DNA of 64,000 nucleotides. It comes from Anaerocolumna jejuensis DSM 15929. GTDB taxonomy: Bacteria > Bacillota > Clostridia > Lachnospirales > Lachnospiraceae. The stretch spans positions 186,001 through 250,000 of the forward strand of contig NZ_FRAC01000012.1 of the NCBI RefSeq assembly GCF_900142215.1, written 5' to 3'. Below are positions 36,620-45,982 of the stretch, one piece after another. Positions within the stretch are counted from its first letter, which is position 1. Each line of letters opens with the position of its first letter. A program made the position numbers and the translations under genes. The notes under the pieces were generated by a model. The model saw only the letters and a program-made list of their open reading frames with translations. It searched no databases and was not told where the DNA came from.

Positions 36620-37279
36620 ATGAAAATTGTAGTCATAGGCGGAGGACAGGTAGGTTCTTATCTTGCCAACCTCTTATTGTCAAACGGTCATGAGGTAAAG
36701 GTCATAGAGCACAGGGACCGTGTATTTGAAAAGCTGGAAAAAGAACTTCCCGCTGAGGCATTGATATTTGGTAATGGTTCCGATCCTGTCGTTTTGGAAA
36801 AAGCAGGGATAGAGGATGCGCAGGTAGTAGCAGCAGTTACAGGAGCAGATGAGGTAAACCTGGTGGTCTCAACTCTTGCGAAGATGGAATTTGGAGTGCC
36901 CCGTGTGGTCGCACGTGTGAACAATCCTAAGAATGCATGGCTTTATAACAGCAGTATGGGAGTGGATGTCGGAGTAAACCAGGCTGACCTGATGGGACAT
37001 TTCGTAGTAGAGGAAATGGATTTAAAGAGCATGTTCACCCTCTTTAAACTAAGCAGAGGAGATTATGCCATTGTTCAGATAAAGGTATCAGAGAATGCAA
37101 AGGCAGTGAATAAACTGGTAAAAGACCTGCCAATTCCAAAAAAATCGGTTTTAATTGCTGTAAACCGGCAGGATAAGACCATTATACCAAAGGGCGACAC
37201 TGTAATCCAGGCAGAGGACGATATACTCTTCTTAACGGATGAAACAAGCAGGAAAGTATTAAATGAGATTTTCGATTAA
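36620..37279 (+). CDS. RCK/TrkA-type NAD-binding regulatory protein 2
   Basis: 219 residues; ATG at 36620 after AAAGGAGTGAG, 15 bp behind the first RCK gene. Same plan: Rossmann domain with VIGGGQVGSYLANLLLSNG, then TrkA_C (IVQIKVSENAKAVNKL, VIQAEDDILFLTDE). The two proteins are clearly different in sequence and may form a heteromeric ring, as two-subunit KtrA/TrkA assemblies or tandem-RCK proteins do (family knowledge). A terminator follows, so the operon holds just the ATPase and the two RCK proteins. Confidence 0.9.
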   Translation: MKIVVIGGGQVGSYLANLLLSNGHEVKVIEHRDRVFEKLEKELPAEALIFGNGSDPVVLEKAGIEDAQVVAAVTGADEVNLVVSTLAKMEFGVPRVVARVNNPKNAWLYNSSMGVDVGVNQADLMGHFVVEEMDLKSMFTLFKLSRGDYAIVQIKVSENAKAVNKLVKDLPIPKKSVLIAVNRQDKTIIPKGDTVIQAEDDILFLTDETSRKVLNEIFD

Positions 37280-37293
37280 TATTTTGGAAAAAT

Positions 37294-37330
37294 ACGGCAC
37301 AGTGGCTTAAAAAAAACTGTGCCGTTTTAT
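37294..37330 (+). terminator. Terminator of the ATPase/RCK operon
   Basis: ACGGCACAGT (37294-37303) pairs perfectly with ACTGTGCCGT (37316-37325), followed by TTTTATT. Confidence 0.92.
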
Positions 37331-37338
37331 TCTATAGA

Positions 37339-37367
37339 TTGACAAAAACTTCCCTTGGTAGTAAAAT
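37339..37367 (+). promoter_or_regulatory. Promoter of the peptide ABC operon
   Basis: TTGACA (37339-37344), a 17-bp spacer and TAAAAT (37362-37367), about 77 bp before the first gene. Confidence 0.7.
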
Positions 37368-37443
37368 CAAGTACAGTTTAATTTATAGTAAACATATATG
37401 AATTATTGAATACAATAAACTATACTAATCAGGAGGATATTTT

Positions 37444-39108
37444 ATGAAAAGAGGATTAACCAAAAGAGCGGCGGCATTATTATTAAGTTTTCTGCTGATC
37501 ATTACTCTGACAGCCTGCGGCAGCAAGACAGACAACAGTAAGACAAACAACAATAAGGCAGGAGTAACAGAGGGCAGTAAGGATGCGGGAAACAAAGAGA
37601 AAATTGTAAATATCGGTATGACAGATACCTTGACCAGTGTAAATCCCCTTCTTATGGATGCGACAGAAATCTTAAAGTATGCCGTAGCCTTTGAATTCCT
37701 TCCATTGGTAGAGCTTAACAGCAAGCTGGAATTCCAGGGAATGTTAGCATCTTCCATTACGACAAAGGATAATAGAAATTTTACCGTAAATATTGATAAG
37801 AATGCGGTATGGTCCGATGGAACACCGGTTACGGCCGATGATGTGGTTTATACGGTATTAAAGCTTGCAAGCCCTAAACTTGCCAATGCCAGTATGGCAC
37901 TCTATGCCTTTGAGGGAGTAGGGGACGATGGCTTTGTAAAGGAAGGCGCTACCGAAATTAAGGGCGTAAAGGCAATTGATGACAAAACCGTTCAGTTCAC
38001 CACCAAATATGACATGGCACTTACGACCTTTGAAAATACCTATGGAAGATATATTCTTACGGTTCCGAAACACATATTAAAGGATGTACCGGAGGACCAG
38101 CTGGCTTCCTACAGCTGGTTCAATGCACCTACGGTTGTAAACGGCCCCTACAAAATTGCAAATGTGGATTTACAGCATTATGTATCCTATGAAGCCAATG
38201 ATAAGTACTTTAAGGGTGCACCTAAAATCAATAAGCTCAATATTAAGATTGTAACCGCCGCACAGCTCTTAACAGGGCTTCAGTCCGGTGAGATTGATTT
38301 TGTACAGCAGACAACAGGCGGTATTCTGCAAGAGGATTATAAGGGCGTGGAAGGCTTATCCAATGTAACGGTAAATTACGGAGCTCCGGTTACCAACCAG
38401 TCCATATTCTTTAATACAACCGCTGTAACAGATGTCCGTATCCGCCAGGCAATACTCTATGGTATTGACAGAAATAAGCTTGTAAGCGGTTTTATGAACG
38501 GCAAGGGAGAAGTAGTTGACGGCTTTTTATCCAGTGCCAGTCCCTTTTACGATGCATCCCTGACACCTACGGCCTATGACCCGGATAAGGCAAAGGAACT
38601 GGTGAAGGAAGCAGTAAGTGCTGGCTGGGATTCCTCCAAGCCTTTGCAGTTCTATGTTAACAGCGGTGATACCACCTTTACCCAGGCAGCGGATTATATT
38701 ACGGCAAGTCTTGCGGATATCGGCATCAAGCTTCAGGTAAATACGGTAGATTTAGCAACCCTGATGTCCAAGGCCGGAAGCAAGGATTTTGACCTTATGG
38801 CAGTACAGTATACCTATGCGCCGGTGGACCCTTATCCAGACGTTAACTGGCTGTTATCAGCAGACGGATGGACCGGCTATGCCAACAGCAAGATAACGGA
38901 TGCTTTGGCAGCAACACAGAAGACCAGCGATGCAGGCGAGATCAAAAAGCAATACCTGACCATTGACAGTGCCGTACAGCAGGATGTGCCAATGATTTCA
39001 GCCTATGTAATCAGTGCCATGGGTGCTGTAAATAAGAGATTGGTAAATGCAACACCGGATGTATACGGCTCCTTTATTAACGTAAATGAATGGGATGTGA
39101 CAGAATGA
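37444..39108 (+). CDS. Peptide-binding lipoprotein of an ABC importer (SBP family 5)
   Basis: 554 residues; ATG at 37444 after AGGAGG. Lipobox LTAC with Cys25. The mature part is a family 5 solute-binding protein (DppA/OppA/NikA class): IVNIGMTDTLTSVNP at the start, YTVLKLASPK, and the typical FNTTAVTDVRIRQAILYGID. Binds di- or oligopeptides, or possibly other solutes handled by this family, outside the cell. The next gene starts inside its stop codon (ATGA), so it is translationally coupled to the ATPase. Confidence 0.92.
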   Translation: MKRGLTKRAAALLLSFLLIITLTACGSKTDNSKTNNNKAGVTEGSKDAGNKEKIVNIGMTDTLTSVNPLLMDATEILKYAVAFEFLPLVELNSKLEFQGMLASSITTKDNRNFTVNIDKNAVWSDGTPVTADDVVYTVLKLASPKLANASMALYAFEGVGDDGFVKEGATEIKGVKAIDDKTVQFTTKYDMALTTFENTYGRYILTVPKHILKDVPEDQLASYSWFNAPTVVNGPYKIANVDLQHYVSYEANDKYFKGAPKINKLNIKIVTAAQLLTGLQSGEIDFVQQTTGGILQEDYKGVEGLSNVTVNYGAPVTNQSIFFNTTAVTDVRIRQAILYGIDRNKLVSGFMNGKGEVVDGFLSSASPFYDASLTPTAYDPDKAKELVKEAVSAGWDSSKPLQFYVNSGDTTFTQAADYITASLADIGIKLQVNTVDLATLMSKAGSKDFDLMAVQYTYAPVDPYPDVNWLLSADGWTGYANSKITDALAATQKTSDAGEIKKQYLTIDSAVQQDVPMISAYVISAMGAVNKRLVNATPDVYGSFINVNEWDVTE

Positions 39109-40079
39109 CACATTTATTGGAAGTAAAGAACTTGGAAGTAAGCTTTCGCAGTGGAAAGGAAGTCTTTACCGGTGCCTCTGATGTCAGCTTTCACGTTGAT
39201 AAGGGTGAGATTCTCTGCATTGTAGGAGAGTCAGGCTCCGGTAAAAGCATAACGACCCTTTCCCTTATGGGGCTTCTTGGAAAGAACGGAAGGGTTGACA
39301 AAGGAAGTATCCTTTTTGACGGGGAAGAGCTTTTCGGAAAAAAGGAGAAAGAGCTTGATAACATCAGGGGAAGTAAAATAACCATGATATTTCAGGATGC
39401 CCTTACCAGCCTGAATCCTGTCTTTACCATAGGGAACCAGATGCTGGAAGCCATTCAAAGCCATTCAAAATCATCGAAAAAGGAAGCGGAGGAAAAGGCA
39501 AAATATCTCCTCGGTAAGGTGGGGTTATCGGATACCGAAGCACTGCTTCAGAAATATCCCCATACTTTATCGGGTGGAATGAGGCAGAGAGTCATGATTG
39601 CCATGGCTCTTGCCGGAGAGCCGAAGCTCTTAATAGCGGATGAGCCTACGACCGCCCTTGATGTAACGATACAGGCCCAGATAATGGAGCTGTTAAAAAG
39701 CCTGAATAAGGAGCTTGCCATGTCTGTTATTCTGATAACCCATGATATGGGTGTGGTCGCTGAAATGGCGGACAGGGTATTGGTAATGTATGCCGGTGAG
39801 GTGGTGGAGGAGGCACCTGTGAAAGTGCTCTTTCATAACCCGGGGCATCCTTATACCAAAGCACTGCTCCGTTCCATTCCCGGTGTCAGGAAAGAGGAAG
39901 AGGAGAAGCTGGTTCCTATAGAAGGCTCCGTTCCGGAGGACTATGACCGTATCAGGGGCTGCCGTTTTGCCAACCGTTGTGCCTTTGCTGAGGAGGCTTG
40001 CAGTCTTCCCCAGAAGCTAAGGCAGGCAGAGGATGAGATGGCTCATTCCATCCGATGCTGGAAATATGAAAAATTATAA
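39105..40079 (+). CDS. Peptide ABC importer ATPase (DppD/OppD type)
   Basis: 324 residues from ATG 39105, overlapping the previous stop by 4 bp; a start at 39090 is also in frame but less likely. Walker A GESGSGKS, Q-loop FQDALTSLNP, signature LSGGMRQRV, Walker B LLIADEPTTALD and the H-switch ITHDMGVV are all intact. The C-terminal oligopeptide-transporter extension holds a Cys cluster (GCRFANRC, EEACSL, IRCW) typical of an iron-sulfur site in DppD/OppD proteins. Pairs with the second ATPase encoded 160 bp downstream. Confidence 0.93.
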   Translation: MTHLLEVKNLEVSFRSGKEVFTGASDVSFHVDKGEILCIVGESGSGKSITTLSLMGLLGKNGRVDKGSILFDGEELFGKKEKELDNIRGSKITMIFQDALTSLNPVFTIGNQMLEAIQSHSKSSKKEAEEKAKYLLGKVGLSDTEALLQKYPHTLSGGMRQRVMIAMALAGEPKLLIADEPTTALDVTIQAQIMELLKSLNKELAMSVILITHDMGVVAEMADRVLVMYAGEVVEEAPVKVLFHNPGHPYTKALLRSIPGVRKEEEEKLVPIEGSVPEDYDRIRGCRFANRCAFAEEACSLPQKLRQAEDEMAHSIRCWKYEKL

Positions 40080-40154
40080 TTTTCGACTGGATTTTTCACG
40101 CATAATAGATTATCTTATTATTTATACTATTTAAAATAAGTACTTATCACCCAG

Positions 40155-40195
40155 ATCCGGGCAGCGCCGCAGGCAGGACTGCGGTATGCCCGGAT
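40155..40195 (+). promoter_or_regulatory. GC-rich intercistronic hairpin between the two ATPase genes
   Basis: ATCCGGGCA (40155-40163) pairs with TGCCCGGAT (40187-40195), and inside it CCGCAG pairs with CTGCGG. No T-run follows. It lies in a 160-bp gap within an otherwise tightly packed operon, so it may protect or process the mRNA and set different expression of the two halves. Confidence 0.65.
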
Positions 40196-40239
40196 TGAGG
40201 TCTATTTGAACTTGTCAGGCGGACAGGAGGAACATATCA

Positions 40240-41259
40240 ATGGAATTACAGGAACAGCCCCTTATGAAGGTAACCCACTTAAAAAAGCATTATGCTGTCC
40301 GGGGAGGAATCATTCCTCACACGGTAGATGTAATCAAGGCTGTGGATGGGGTTGACTTTTCAATATATGGAGGAGAGACTCTTGGATTAGTGGGGGAATC
40401 CGGCTGCGGAAAATCCACCATAGGCAAGCAGCTGGCAGCGCTGGAAAAGCCTACGGAGGGCGAAATATACTATAGAGGGATGGATATTGCTTCTGACAGG
40501 AACAGGCTTACAAAGAGTCTTCGCAGAGAAATACAGATGGTCTTTCAGGATCCCTATTCTTCCTTGAATCCAAGAAAAAGCGTAAGGGATATCCTTGCGG
40601 CTCCCATGCTGTATCACGGGCTGATAAGCAGGTCAGAGCTTGACGGCAGACTGCGTGAGCTTATGGATATGGTCGGACTGCCGGGGAATGCCCTGTATAA
40701 ATATCCGTTGGAATTCTCAGGCGGACAAAGGCAGAGAATTGGTATCGCAAGAGCACTGTCCCTCAAGCCCAGCATAATTCTATGTGATGAACCGGTAAGC
40801 GCGCTGGATGTATCCATTCAGGCACAGGTACTTAACCTCCTGAAGGAACTGCAGAAGGAGCTTAAGCTTACCTATCTTTTCATAGGTCACGGCCTGGATG
40901 CGGTAAAGTATGTAAGCAACAGGATAGCGGTAATGTATTTAGGAAAGATTGTAGAGATAGCAGAGGCCGGTGAGCTCTTTAAAAACCCTGTGCATCCCTA
41001 TACGAAAGCCCTCATAAGTGCTGCGCCGGTGCCGGATCCTGAAGCAAGAGACAGGGAAAGGCTTGTATTAAAGGGAGAGATTCCTTCTTTGAACCATATT
41101 CCCTCCGGCTGCCGCTTTCACCCCAGGTGTCCTTTTGCTACGGAGGAATGCAGCAGAACAGAGCCGGAGCTTCTTGTCCTTAACGGGGATAGCAGTCATC
41201 TTGCAGCCTGCCCTGTTCTAATGAAAGAACCAGTAAGAAAGGAGGCTGAGGATGCTTAA
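40240..41259 (+). CDS. Peptide ABC importer ATPase (DppF/OppF type)
   Basis: 339 residues; ATG at 40240 (GGAGG ahead). Walker A GESGCGKST, Q-loop FQDPYSSLNP, signature FSGGQRQRI, Walker B ILCDEPVSALD, H-switch IGHGLDAV, where the usual SHD is GHG but His remains. The C-terminal extension contains the Cys cluster GCRFHPRCPFATEEC. It forms a heterodimer with the DppD-like subunit. Its last 8 bases overlap the permease gene that follows. Confidence 0.92.
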   Translation: MELQEQPLMKVTHLKKHYAVRGGIIPHTVDVIKAVDGVDFSIYGGETLGLVGESGCGKSTIGKQLAALEKPTEGEIYYRGMDIASDRNRLTKSLRREIQMVFQDPYSSLNPRKSVRDILAAPMLYHGLISRSELDGRLRELMDMVGLPGNALYKYPLEFSGGQRQRIGIARALSLKPSIILCDEPVSALDVSIQAQVLNLLKELQKELKLTYLFIGHGLDAVKYVSNRIAVMYLGKIVEIAEAGELFKNPVHPYTKALISAAPVPDPEARDRERLVLKGEIPSLNHIPSGCRFHPRCPFATEECSRTEPELLVLNGDSSHLAACPVLMKEPVRKEAEDA

Positions 41260-42199
41260 GTATATTATAAAACGTCTTCTTATTGCTGTTCCGGTATTGT
41301 TTGGCATTACCATAATTGATTTTTTTCTGATGAGCCTTGCGGGAAATCCTCTGCAGATGCTCCAGGGAGCCAGAGTATCCCAGGAAGCGGTGGAGATTAA
41401 GAGGATTGCCCTTGGCCTTAATGAACCTGTATATATCCAATATTTTGTGTGGCTGAAACAGCTTCTCCATGGAAATCTCGGAGTTTCCATGAAAAATTAC
41501 CAGCCGGTAGCCGATATGATTAAGACTTACATCGGTCCCACCCTTTTGCTGATGGGAACCTCTCTGATCGTCAGTATGATTATTGCAATACCAGCCGGTA
41601 TCTACAGTGCGGTCAAGCAGTATTCACCCGGGGATTATACGGTAGTGACCCTTTCCTTTTTGGGAACCAGTGTACCAGGATTCTTTCTGGCACTGCTGCT
41701 TATATATGTATTCACCATCAAGCTTGGAATACTGCCTTCCAGCGGTATGTTCACCCTGGGAACAAAGGCAGGCTTCCTGGATGTGGCAAAGCATATGGTT
41801 ATGCCGGTCATTGTGCTGGCCTCTTCCATGGCAGGGAATAATATCCGTTATATCCGAAGCTCCATGCTGGAAATTCTGGACAAAGAATATCTTAGGACTG
41901 CAAAGGCCAAGGGAATCGGGAACTTTAAGGTGATTAACAAGCATGGGCTTCGCAATGCCCTGCTTCCGGTTATTACAGTCTTTGGAATGGAAATTCCCAT
42001 CCTTTTTGGAGGAGCCATTATTATTGAGCAGGTCTTTAGCTGGCCGGGTCTTGGACTTATGACCATGAGCGCAATTATAAACAGGGACTACCCTGTGATT
42101 ATGGGAGTGTGCCTGATATCGGCCCTTGTGGTTCTGGCGGCTAATCTCCTTACAGATATCCTCTATGCCATTGCGGACCCGACGATTCAGTATAAATAG
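41252..42199 (+). CDS. Peptide ABC importer permease (DppB type)
   Basis: 315 residues; ATG at 41252. The start MLKYIIKRLLIAVPVLFGI is characteristic of DppB-like permeases, with six membrane spans and the ATPase-coupling region near residue 205 (YLRTAKAKGIGNFKVINKHGLRN, whose EAA-type core is intact). Works with the DppC-type permease 75 bp downstream. Confidence 0.93.
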   Translation: MLKYIIKRLLIAVPVLFGITIIDFFLMSLAGNPLQMLQGARVSQEAVEIKRIALGLNEPVYIQYFVWLKQLLHGNLGVSMKNYQPVADMIKTYIGPTLLLMGTSLIVSMIIAIPAGIYSAVKQYSPGDYTVVTLSFLGTSVPGFFLALLLIYVFTIKLGILPSSGMFTLGTKAGFLDVAKHMVMPVIVLASSMAGNNIRYIRSSMLEILDKEYLRTAKAKGIGNFKVINKHGLRNALLPVITVFGMEIPILFGGAIIIEQVFSWPGLGLMTMSAIINRDYPVIMGVCLISALVVLAANLLTDILYAIADPTIQYK

Positions 42200-42274
42200 C
42201 AGCGGGATAGCAGAATTAAGTGGTTTAAAAGGAAGCATTAAGCAGAATAAATCTCTGTATGAAAGAGGAACAGG

Positions 42275-43147
42275 ATGAAGAATAAAAAGACAGATAACAG
42301 TGGCAAAAAGGCCATTCGCGGAAGGGTATTAAAACGGTTTTTCAGACACAGGCTTGCGGCAGCAGGATTGGTGTTTGTTGTCATTGCCGTAGTTTGTGCT
42401 GTGCTCGCACCATTGATTGCCCCTTTTGGCCCCAATAAGGTAGTGGGCGATTTTGGCGCACCGCCGACAAAATCCTTTCTTCTTGGAACGGACCAGGTCG
42501 GAAGGGACGTTCTGAGCAGGCTGTTATACGGTTTGAGAATATCACTCTTTGTAGGAGTGGCGGCAACCTTGGTCTCAACAGTAATAGGAGTAATACTTGG
42601 CCTGCTGTCCGGGTATTTTGGCGGAGTGCTGGATATGATTATAATGCGGTTTACGGACATGGTCATGTCATTTCCCTACATATTGCTGGTGCTTGTGGCA
42701 GCAGCAATCTTTAAGCCGGGTCTTAATACGATTATATTAATCCTTGGCTTTGTAGACTGGCCGGGAGTAGCAAGGCTTGTAAGGGGCAATGTGCTTTCCA
42801 TCAGAGAAAAGCCCTATATTCAGGCCGATATAGTAGCAGGAATGCCAAAGAGGTATATACTGTTTTCAGAAATACTTCCCAATACCATAGCACCCATACT
42901 GGTGTATGCAACTTCCGTCATTGCTATCTCCATGCTGGACGAAGCTGCCCTGAGCTTTTTAGGAATGGGTATCCAGCCGCCCCAGGCAAGTCTTGGAAAT
43001 ATGCTGAACGGTGCCCAGTCCTTATCCATTCTAACCTCCAAACCCTGGCTCTGGCTGCCCCCCGGCATTGTGATAATCCTTCTGGTCATCAGTATTAATT
43101 TTATTGGGGATGCGTTAAGGGATGCATTTGATCCTTCCAGTAAATAA
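42275..43147 (+). CDS. Peptide ABC importer permease (DppC type)
   Basis: 290 residues; ATG at 42275 after GAGGAACAGG. N-terminal OppC-type segment with one span (residues 29-50), then a BPD_transp_1 domain with five more spans. Motifs include FLLGTDQVGRDVLSRLLYG and the coupling region YIQADIVAGMPKRYILFSEILPN, slightly altered from the usual consensus, and DEAALSFLGMGIQPP. Completes the transporter made of two ATPases, two permeases and a binding lipoprotein. Confidence 0.93.
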   Translation: MKNKKTDNSGKKAIRGRVLKRFFRHRLAAAGLVFVVIAVVCAVLAPLIAPFGPNKVVGDFGAPPTKSFLLGTDQVGRDVLSRLLYGLRISLFVGVAATLVSTVIGVILGLLSGYFGGVLDMIIMRFTDMVMSFPYILLVLVAAAIFKPGLNTIILILGFVDWPGVARLVRGNVLSIREKPYIQADIVAGMPKRYILFSEILPNTIAPILVYATSVIAISMLDEAALSFLGMGIQPPQASLGNMLNGAQSLSILTSKPWLWLPPGIVIILLVISINFIGDALRDAFDPSSK

Positions 43148-43247
43148 TAAAGAAACAAATGCCGTGTCTGGTTGCAGCTGCGGCAATTTTTTCACCGGGA
43201 ATTCAAGGAATATCAAATATGAATCGACATCCGTGAAAGGGGTTAAC

Positions 43248-43871
43248 ATGAAAAATGTATTGAGTTATCAGACATCGGAATATGACTGCGGACCGACCAC
43301 GCTCTTAAATGCTATGAGATATCTCTTTGAGCGGGAAGAAATTGTGCCGGACATATTAAAGGCAATCTCCTTATACACCTTGGACGAATATAACAGCGAA
43401 GGAGAATCCGGTAAGAGCGGTACCTCAAGAATGGCAATGATGTATTTATCCAAATGGTTCAACCAATTCGGTGAGACCAAGCATTTTCCAATCTATACGG
43501 AAATGCTCCTGAATGAGCTGGTATGGATAAAGCAGAACAGCAGGATTATCGGCTGCCTGCAGCAGGGCGGAACTGTAATTATAAGATGCTGGCTGGAAGG
43601 CTATCAGCATTATGTTCTGCTGACCGGGATAGAGGAAGAGTATGTCTGCCTGTTTGATCCCTATGATTACGACAGTTCTGTGGACGGCGTAAATATTATA
43701 AAGGTAAATAATGAACCCAGAAGGATGAACCGTAAGGTCAGGATGGATATTTTTAATGAGGAAAGTACAAGGACTTATGCATTTGGCAATATCTCAAACA
43801 GGGAAGCCATGCTTTTATATAATGCAAAATCCAGAATAACACCGGAGAAATCCATTGAATATTTTATATAA
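43248..43871 (+). CDS. C39-like cysteine peptidase (cytoplasmic)
   Basis: 207 residues from ATG 43248, with AAAGGGG ahead; an upstream in-frame start at 43122 runs back into the permease gene and is rejected. The papain-like catalytic triad is visible: Cys14 in SEYDCGPTTLLNAM, His121 in EGYQHYVLLTGI, and Asp in VCLFDPYD. No signal peptide or membrane span, unlike bacteriocin exporters with C39 domains. It sits 100 bp after a complete peptide importer, suggesting cleavage or sensing of an imported peptide, or an amidase role on another product. Function is inferred only. Confidence 0.78.
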   Translation: MKNVLSYQTSEYDCGPTTLLNAMRYLFEREEIVPDILKAISLYTLDEYNSEGESGKSGTSRMAMMYLSKWFNQFGETKHFPIYTEMLLNELVWIKQNSRIIGCLQQGGTVIIRCWLEGYQHYVLLTGIEEEYVCLFDPYDYDSSVDGVNIIKVNNEPRRMNRKVRMDIFNEESTRTYAFGNISNREAMLLYNAKSRITPEKSIEYFI

Positions 43872-43953
43872 AGGTATATTCATAGGGCTGCCTACTTGAA
43901 ATGACAGATTCTTTTTACTATAATGGTTGTAAGTATCAGGATAGGAGAAGAAT

Positions 43954-45894
43954 ATGGGGAAGAGCAAGATAAGTGGGGCAGCTTTATTCTGTTTAGCTTT
44001 TATATGTCTGTTGACAGGCTGTACCGGCTTTCAAAATAAGGAAACCAGGAAGCAGGAAGCAAAGCATATTACGGAGGAAGGACCTTCGGCAACAACCAAG
44101 GCGGCGGAACCCACGAAAGCGGATTCTATTGACAGGGGCTATCTGGATACTACGAAATCCATAGAAGTCAGAGTTGAGATATTATTGAGCCAGATGACCT
44201 TAGAGGAAAAGGCCGGGCAGATGCTGCAAGCCGAAAGGAACACCGTGAAGGAAAGTGAAGTAACAAAGCTTGCCCTTGGTTCCGTCCTCAGCGGCGGCGG
44301 ATCCTATCCCGGTAAAAATACATTGTCAGATTGGAACAGCATGATACATAATATTCAGGCAGCGGCTATGAAATCAAGACTGGGCATACCGCTTTTATAC
44401 GGTGTAGACGCAGTACACGGGCAGAATCTCATAAAGGGTGCTGTGGTGTATCCTCATAATATCGGCCTGGGAGCTGCCAATGATGCGGATCTGATGTACC
44501 AGATGGGAGCTGCTGTTGCGGAGGAGATGAAGCTTACAGGCACTCTTTGGAATTTTGCTCCCTGTGTGGCTGTGGGTCAGGACCCCAGATGGGGAAGAAC
44601 CTATGAAAGCTTATCCTCTGACCCGAAGATAGTTTCAACTCTGTCTTCTGCTTATCTGAGAGGTTTGCAGGAGCATGGGGTGGCAGGAACCGCAAAGCAT
44701 TACGTAGCCGATGGGGGAACTTCCTACGGAAGCGGGATTATCAATGGTATCCTGGACCGGGGGGATACGGATATTTCAAAAAGTAAGCTTTTTAAGATTC
44801 ATCTGGCTCCCTATAAACAATTGGTCAAGAGCGGAGTAAAAACCGTTATGGCTTCCTTCAGCTCCTATCAGGGAACCAGTATGCATGAGAATAAATACCT
44901 GCTTTCGGATGTTTTAAAGGGAGAATTAGGCTTTAAAGGCTTTGTCGTATCAGACTGGGAAGCGGTAAAGGATTTAGAAGGGGATTCCTTTGAGGAGAAA
45001 ATTGCCTTTGCCGTTAATGCAGGTGTGGATATGCTCATGGAACCTTATGATTATGCGAAAGCAATAGATGGCATTGTAGCAAACGTAAACAAGGGAACCG
45101 TTGCCATGGCAAGAATTGATGACGCGGTAAAGAGGATATTAAGGGTGAAGTTTGAGATGGGCTTATTTGAAGACCCTTATATGGAAAAGCTTAACCATCA
45201 GGTGACGGAGCTTGGAAGTGATGAATACAAAGGCCTGGCAAAGCAGCTGGTGGAGAAATCCCTTGTTCTTTTAAAGAATAAAAAAAATATACTTCCCTTA
45301 AAACAGGGCACTACGATTTTCGTTACAGGCCCGGCAGCGGATGACATGGGAGTACAGTGCGGCGGCTGGATGAGTACCTGGCAGGGCCTTTCTGATAAGG
45401 ATGGCAAGAAGGCAGCAGAAGGGACAACCATATTGGAGGGCCTGGAGGAATATGCCGAGCAGTATGACCTGAATATTATTACGGATAAAGACAAAGCAGG
45501 AGAAGCAGATGTTGTAATACTTGCAATAGGAGAGATACCTTATGCAGAATATGAGGGAGATACAAGGGATTTGTCCATAACCGGTGTAAAGGGCTTAGAA
45601 GAAAATAAAGAGTCAATCAAATTTGCAAAGAGCCTTGGAAAGCCCACAGTTGCTCTAATAGTAGCCGGCAGGAATGTACTCATATCCAATCATGTGAAAA
45701 ATTGGGACAGCATTGTAATGTGCTACCTTCCCGGTACCCAGGGGGATGGAATAGCCTCCGTATTAACGGGAGAGACCAACTTTACAGGAAAGCTTTCGAT
45801 GCCGTATTATAAGAGTATAAAAGACATTGGGAAAAAGGATGCGGAGTATCTTTATCCACTGGGGTATGGGTTGACCTATAAAAGTAAGAAATAA
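43954..45894 (+). CDS. GH3 beta-glucosidase lipoprotein
   Basis: 646 residues; ATG at 43954 after AGGAGAAG. Lipobox LLTGC (Cys23) shows surface anchoring; a Lys/Glu/Thr-rich linker follows to about residue 70. The GH3 barrel starts at VEILLSQMTLEEKAGQM; the catalytic nucleophile is Asp334 in GFVVSDWEAV, and AKHYVADGG is the usual Lys-His substrate loop. The second GH3 domain runs from about residue 430 (SLVLLKNKKNILPL). Probably an exo-acting beta-glucosidase or beta-glucan hydrolase on the cell surface, close to plant and bacterial exo-1,3/1,4-beta-glucanases. Confidence 0.92.
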   Translation: MGKSKISGAALFCLAFICLLTGCTGFQNKETRKQEAKHITEEGPSATTKAAEPTKADSIDRGYLDTTKSIEVRVEILLSQMTLEEKAGQMLQAERNTVKESEVTKLALGSVLSGGGSYPGKNTLSDWNSMIHNIQAAAMKSRLGIPLLYGVDAVHGQNLIKGAVVYPHNIGLGAANDADLMYQMGAAVAEEMKLTGTLWNFAPCVAVGQDPRWGRTYESLSSDPKIVSTLSSAYLRGLQEHGVAGTAKHYVADGGTSYGSGIINGILDRGDTDISKSKLFKIHLAPYKQLVKSGVKTVMASFSSYQGTSMHENKYLLSDVLKGELGFKGFVVSDWEAVKDLEGDSFEEKIAFAVNAGVDMLMEPYDYAKAIDGIVANVNKGTVAMARIDDAVKRILRVKFEMGLFEDPYMEKLNHQVTELGSDEYKGLAKQLVEKSLVLLKNKKNILPLKQGTTIFVTGPAADDMGVQCGGWMSTWQGLSDKDGKKAAEGTTILEGLEEYAEQYDLNIITDKDKAGEADVVILAIGEIPYAEYEGDTRDLSITGVKGLEENKESIKFAKSLGKPTVALIVAGRNVLISNHVKNWDSIVMCYLPGTQGDGIASVLTGETNFTGKLSMPYYKSIKDIGKKDAEYLYPLGYGLTYKSKK

Positions 45895-45982
45895 TATTTA
45901 TGGGTAAATTCAATTTTATGAACCAAAAATAATTTTTGGGGTCAGTATTTAAAACAAACGCATGAAGGAAGTTTATGGAAGC

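Noticed and set aside
41624..42238. 204-codon minus-strand frame in the permease genes
   Set aside because: Antisense shadow of the DppB-type permease; low-complexity His/Ser/Asn composition.
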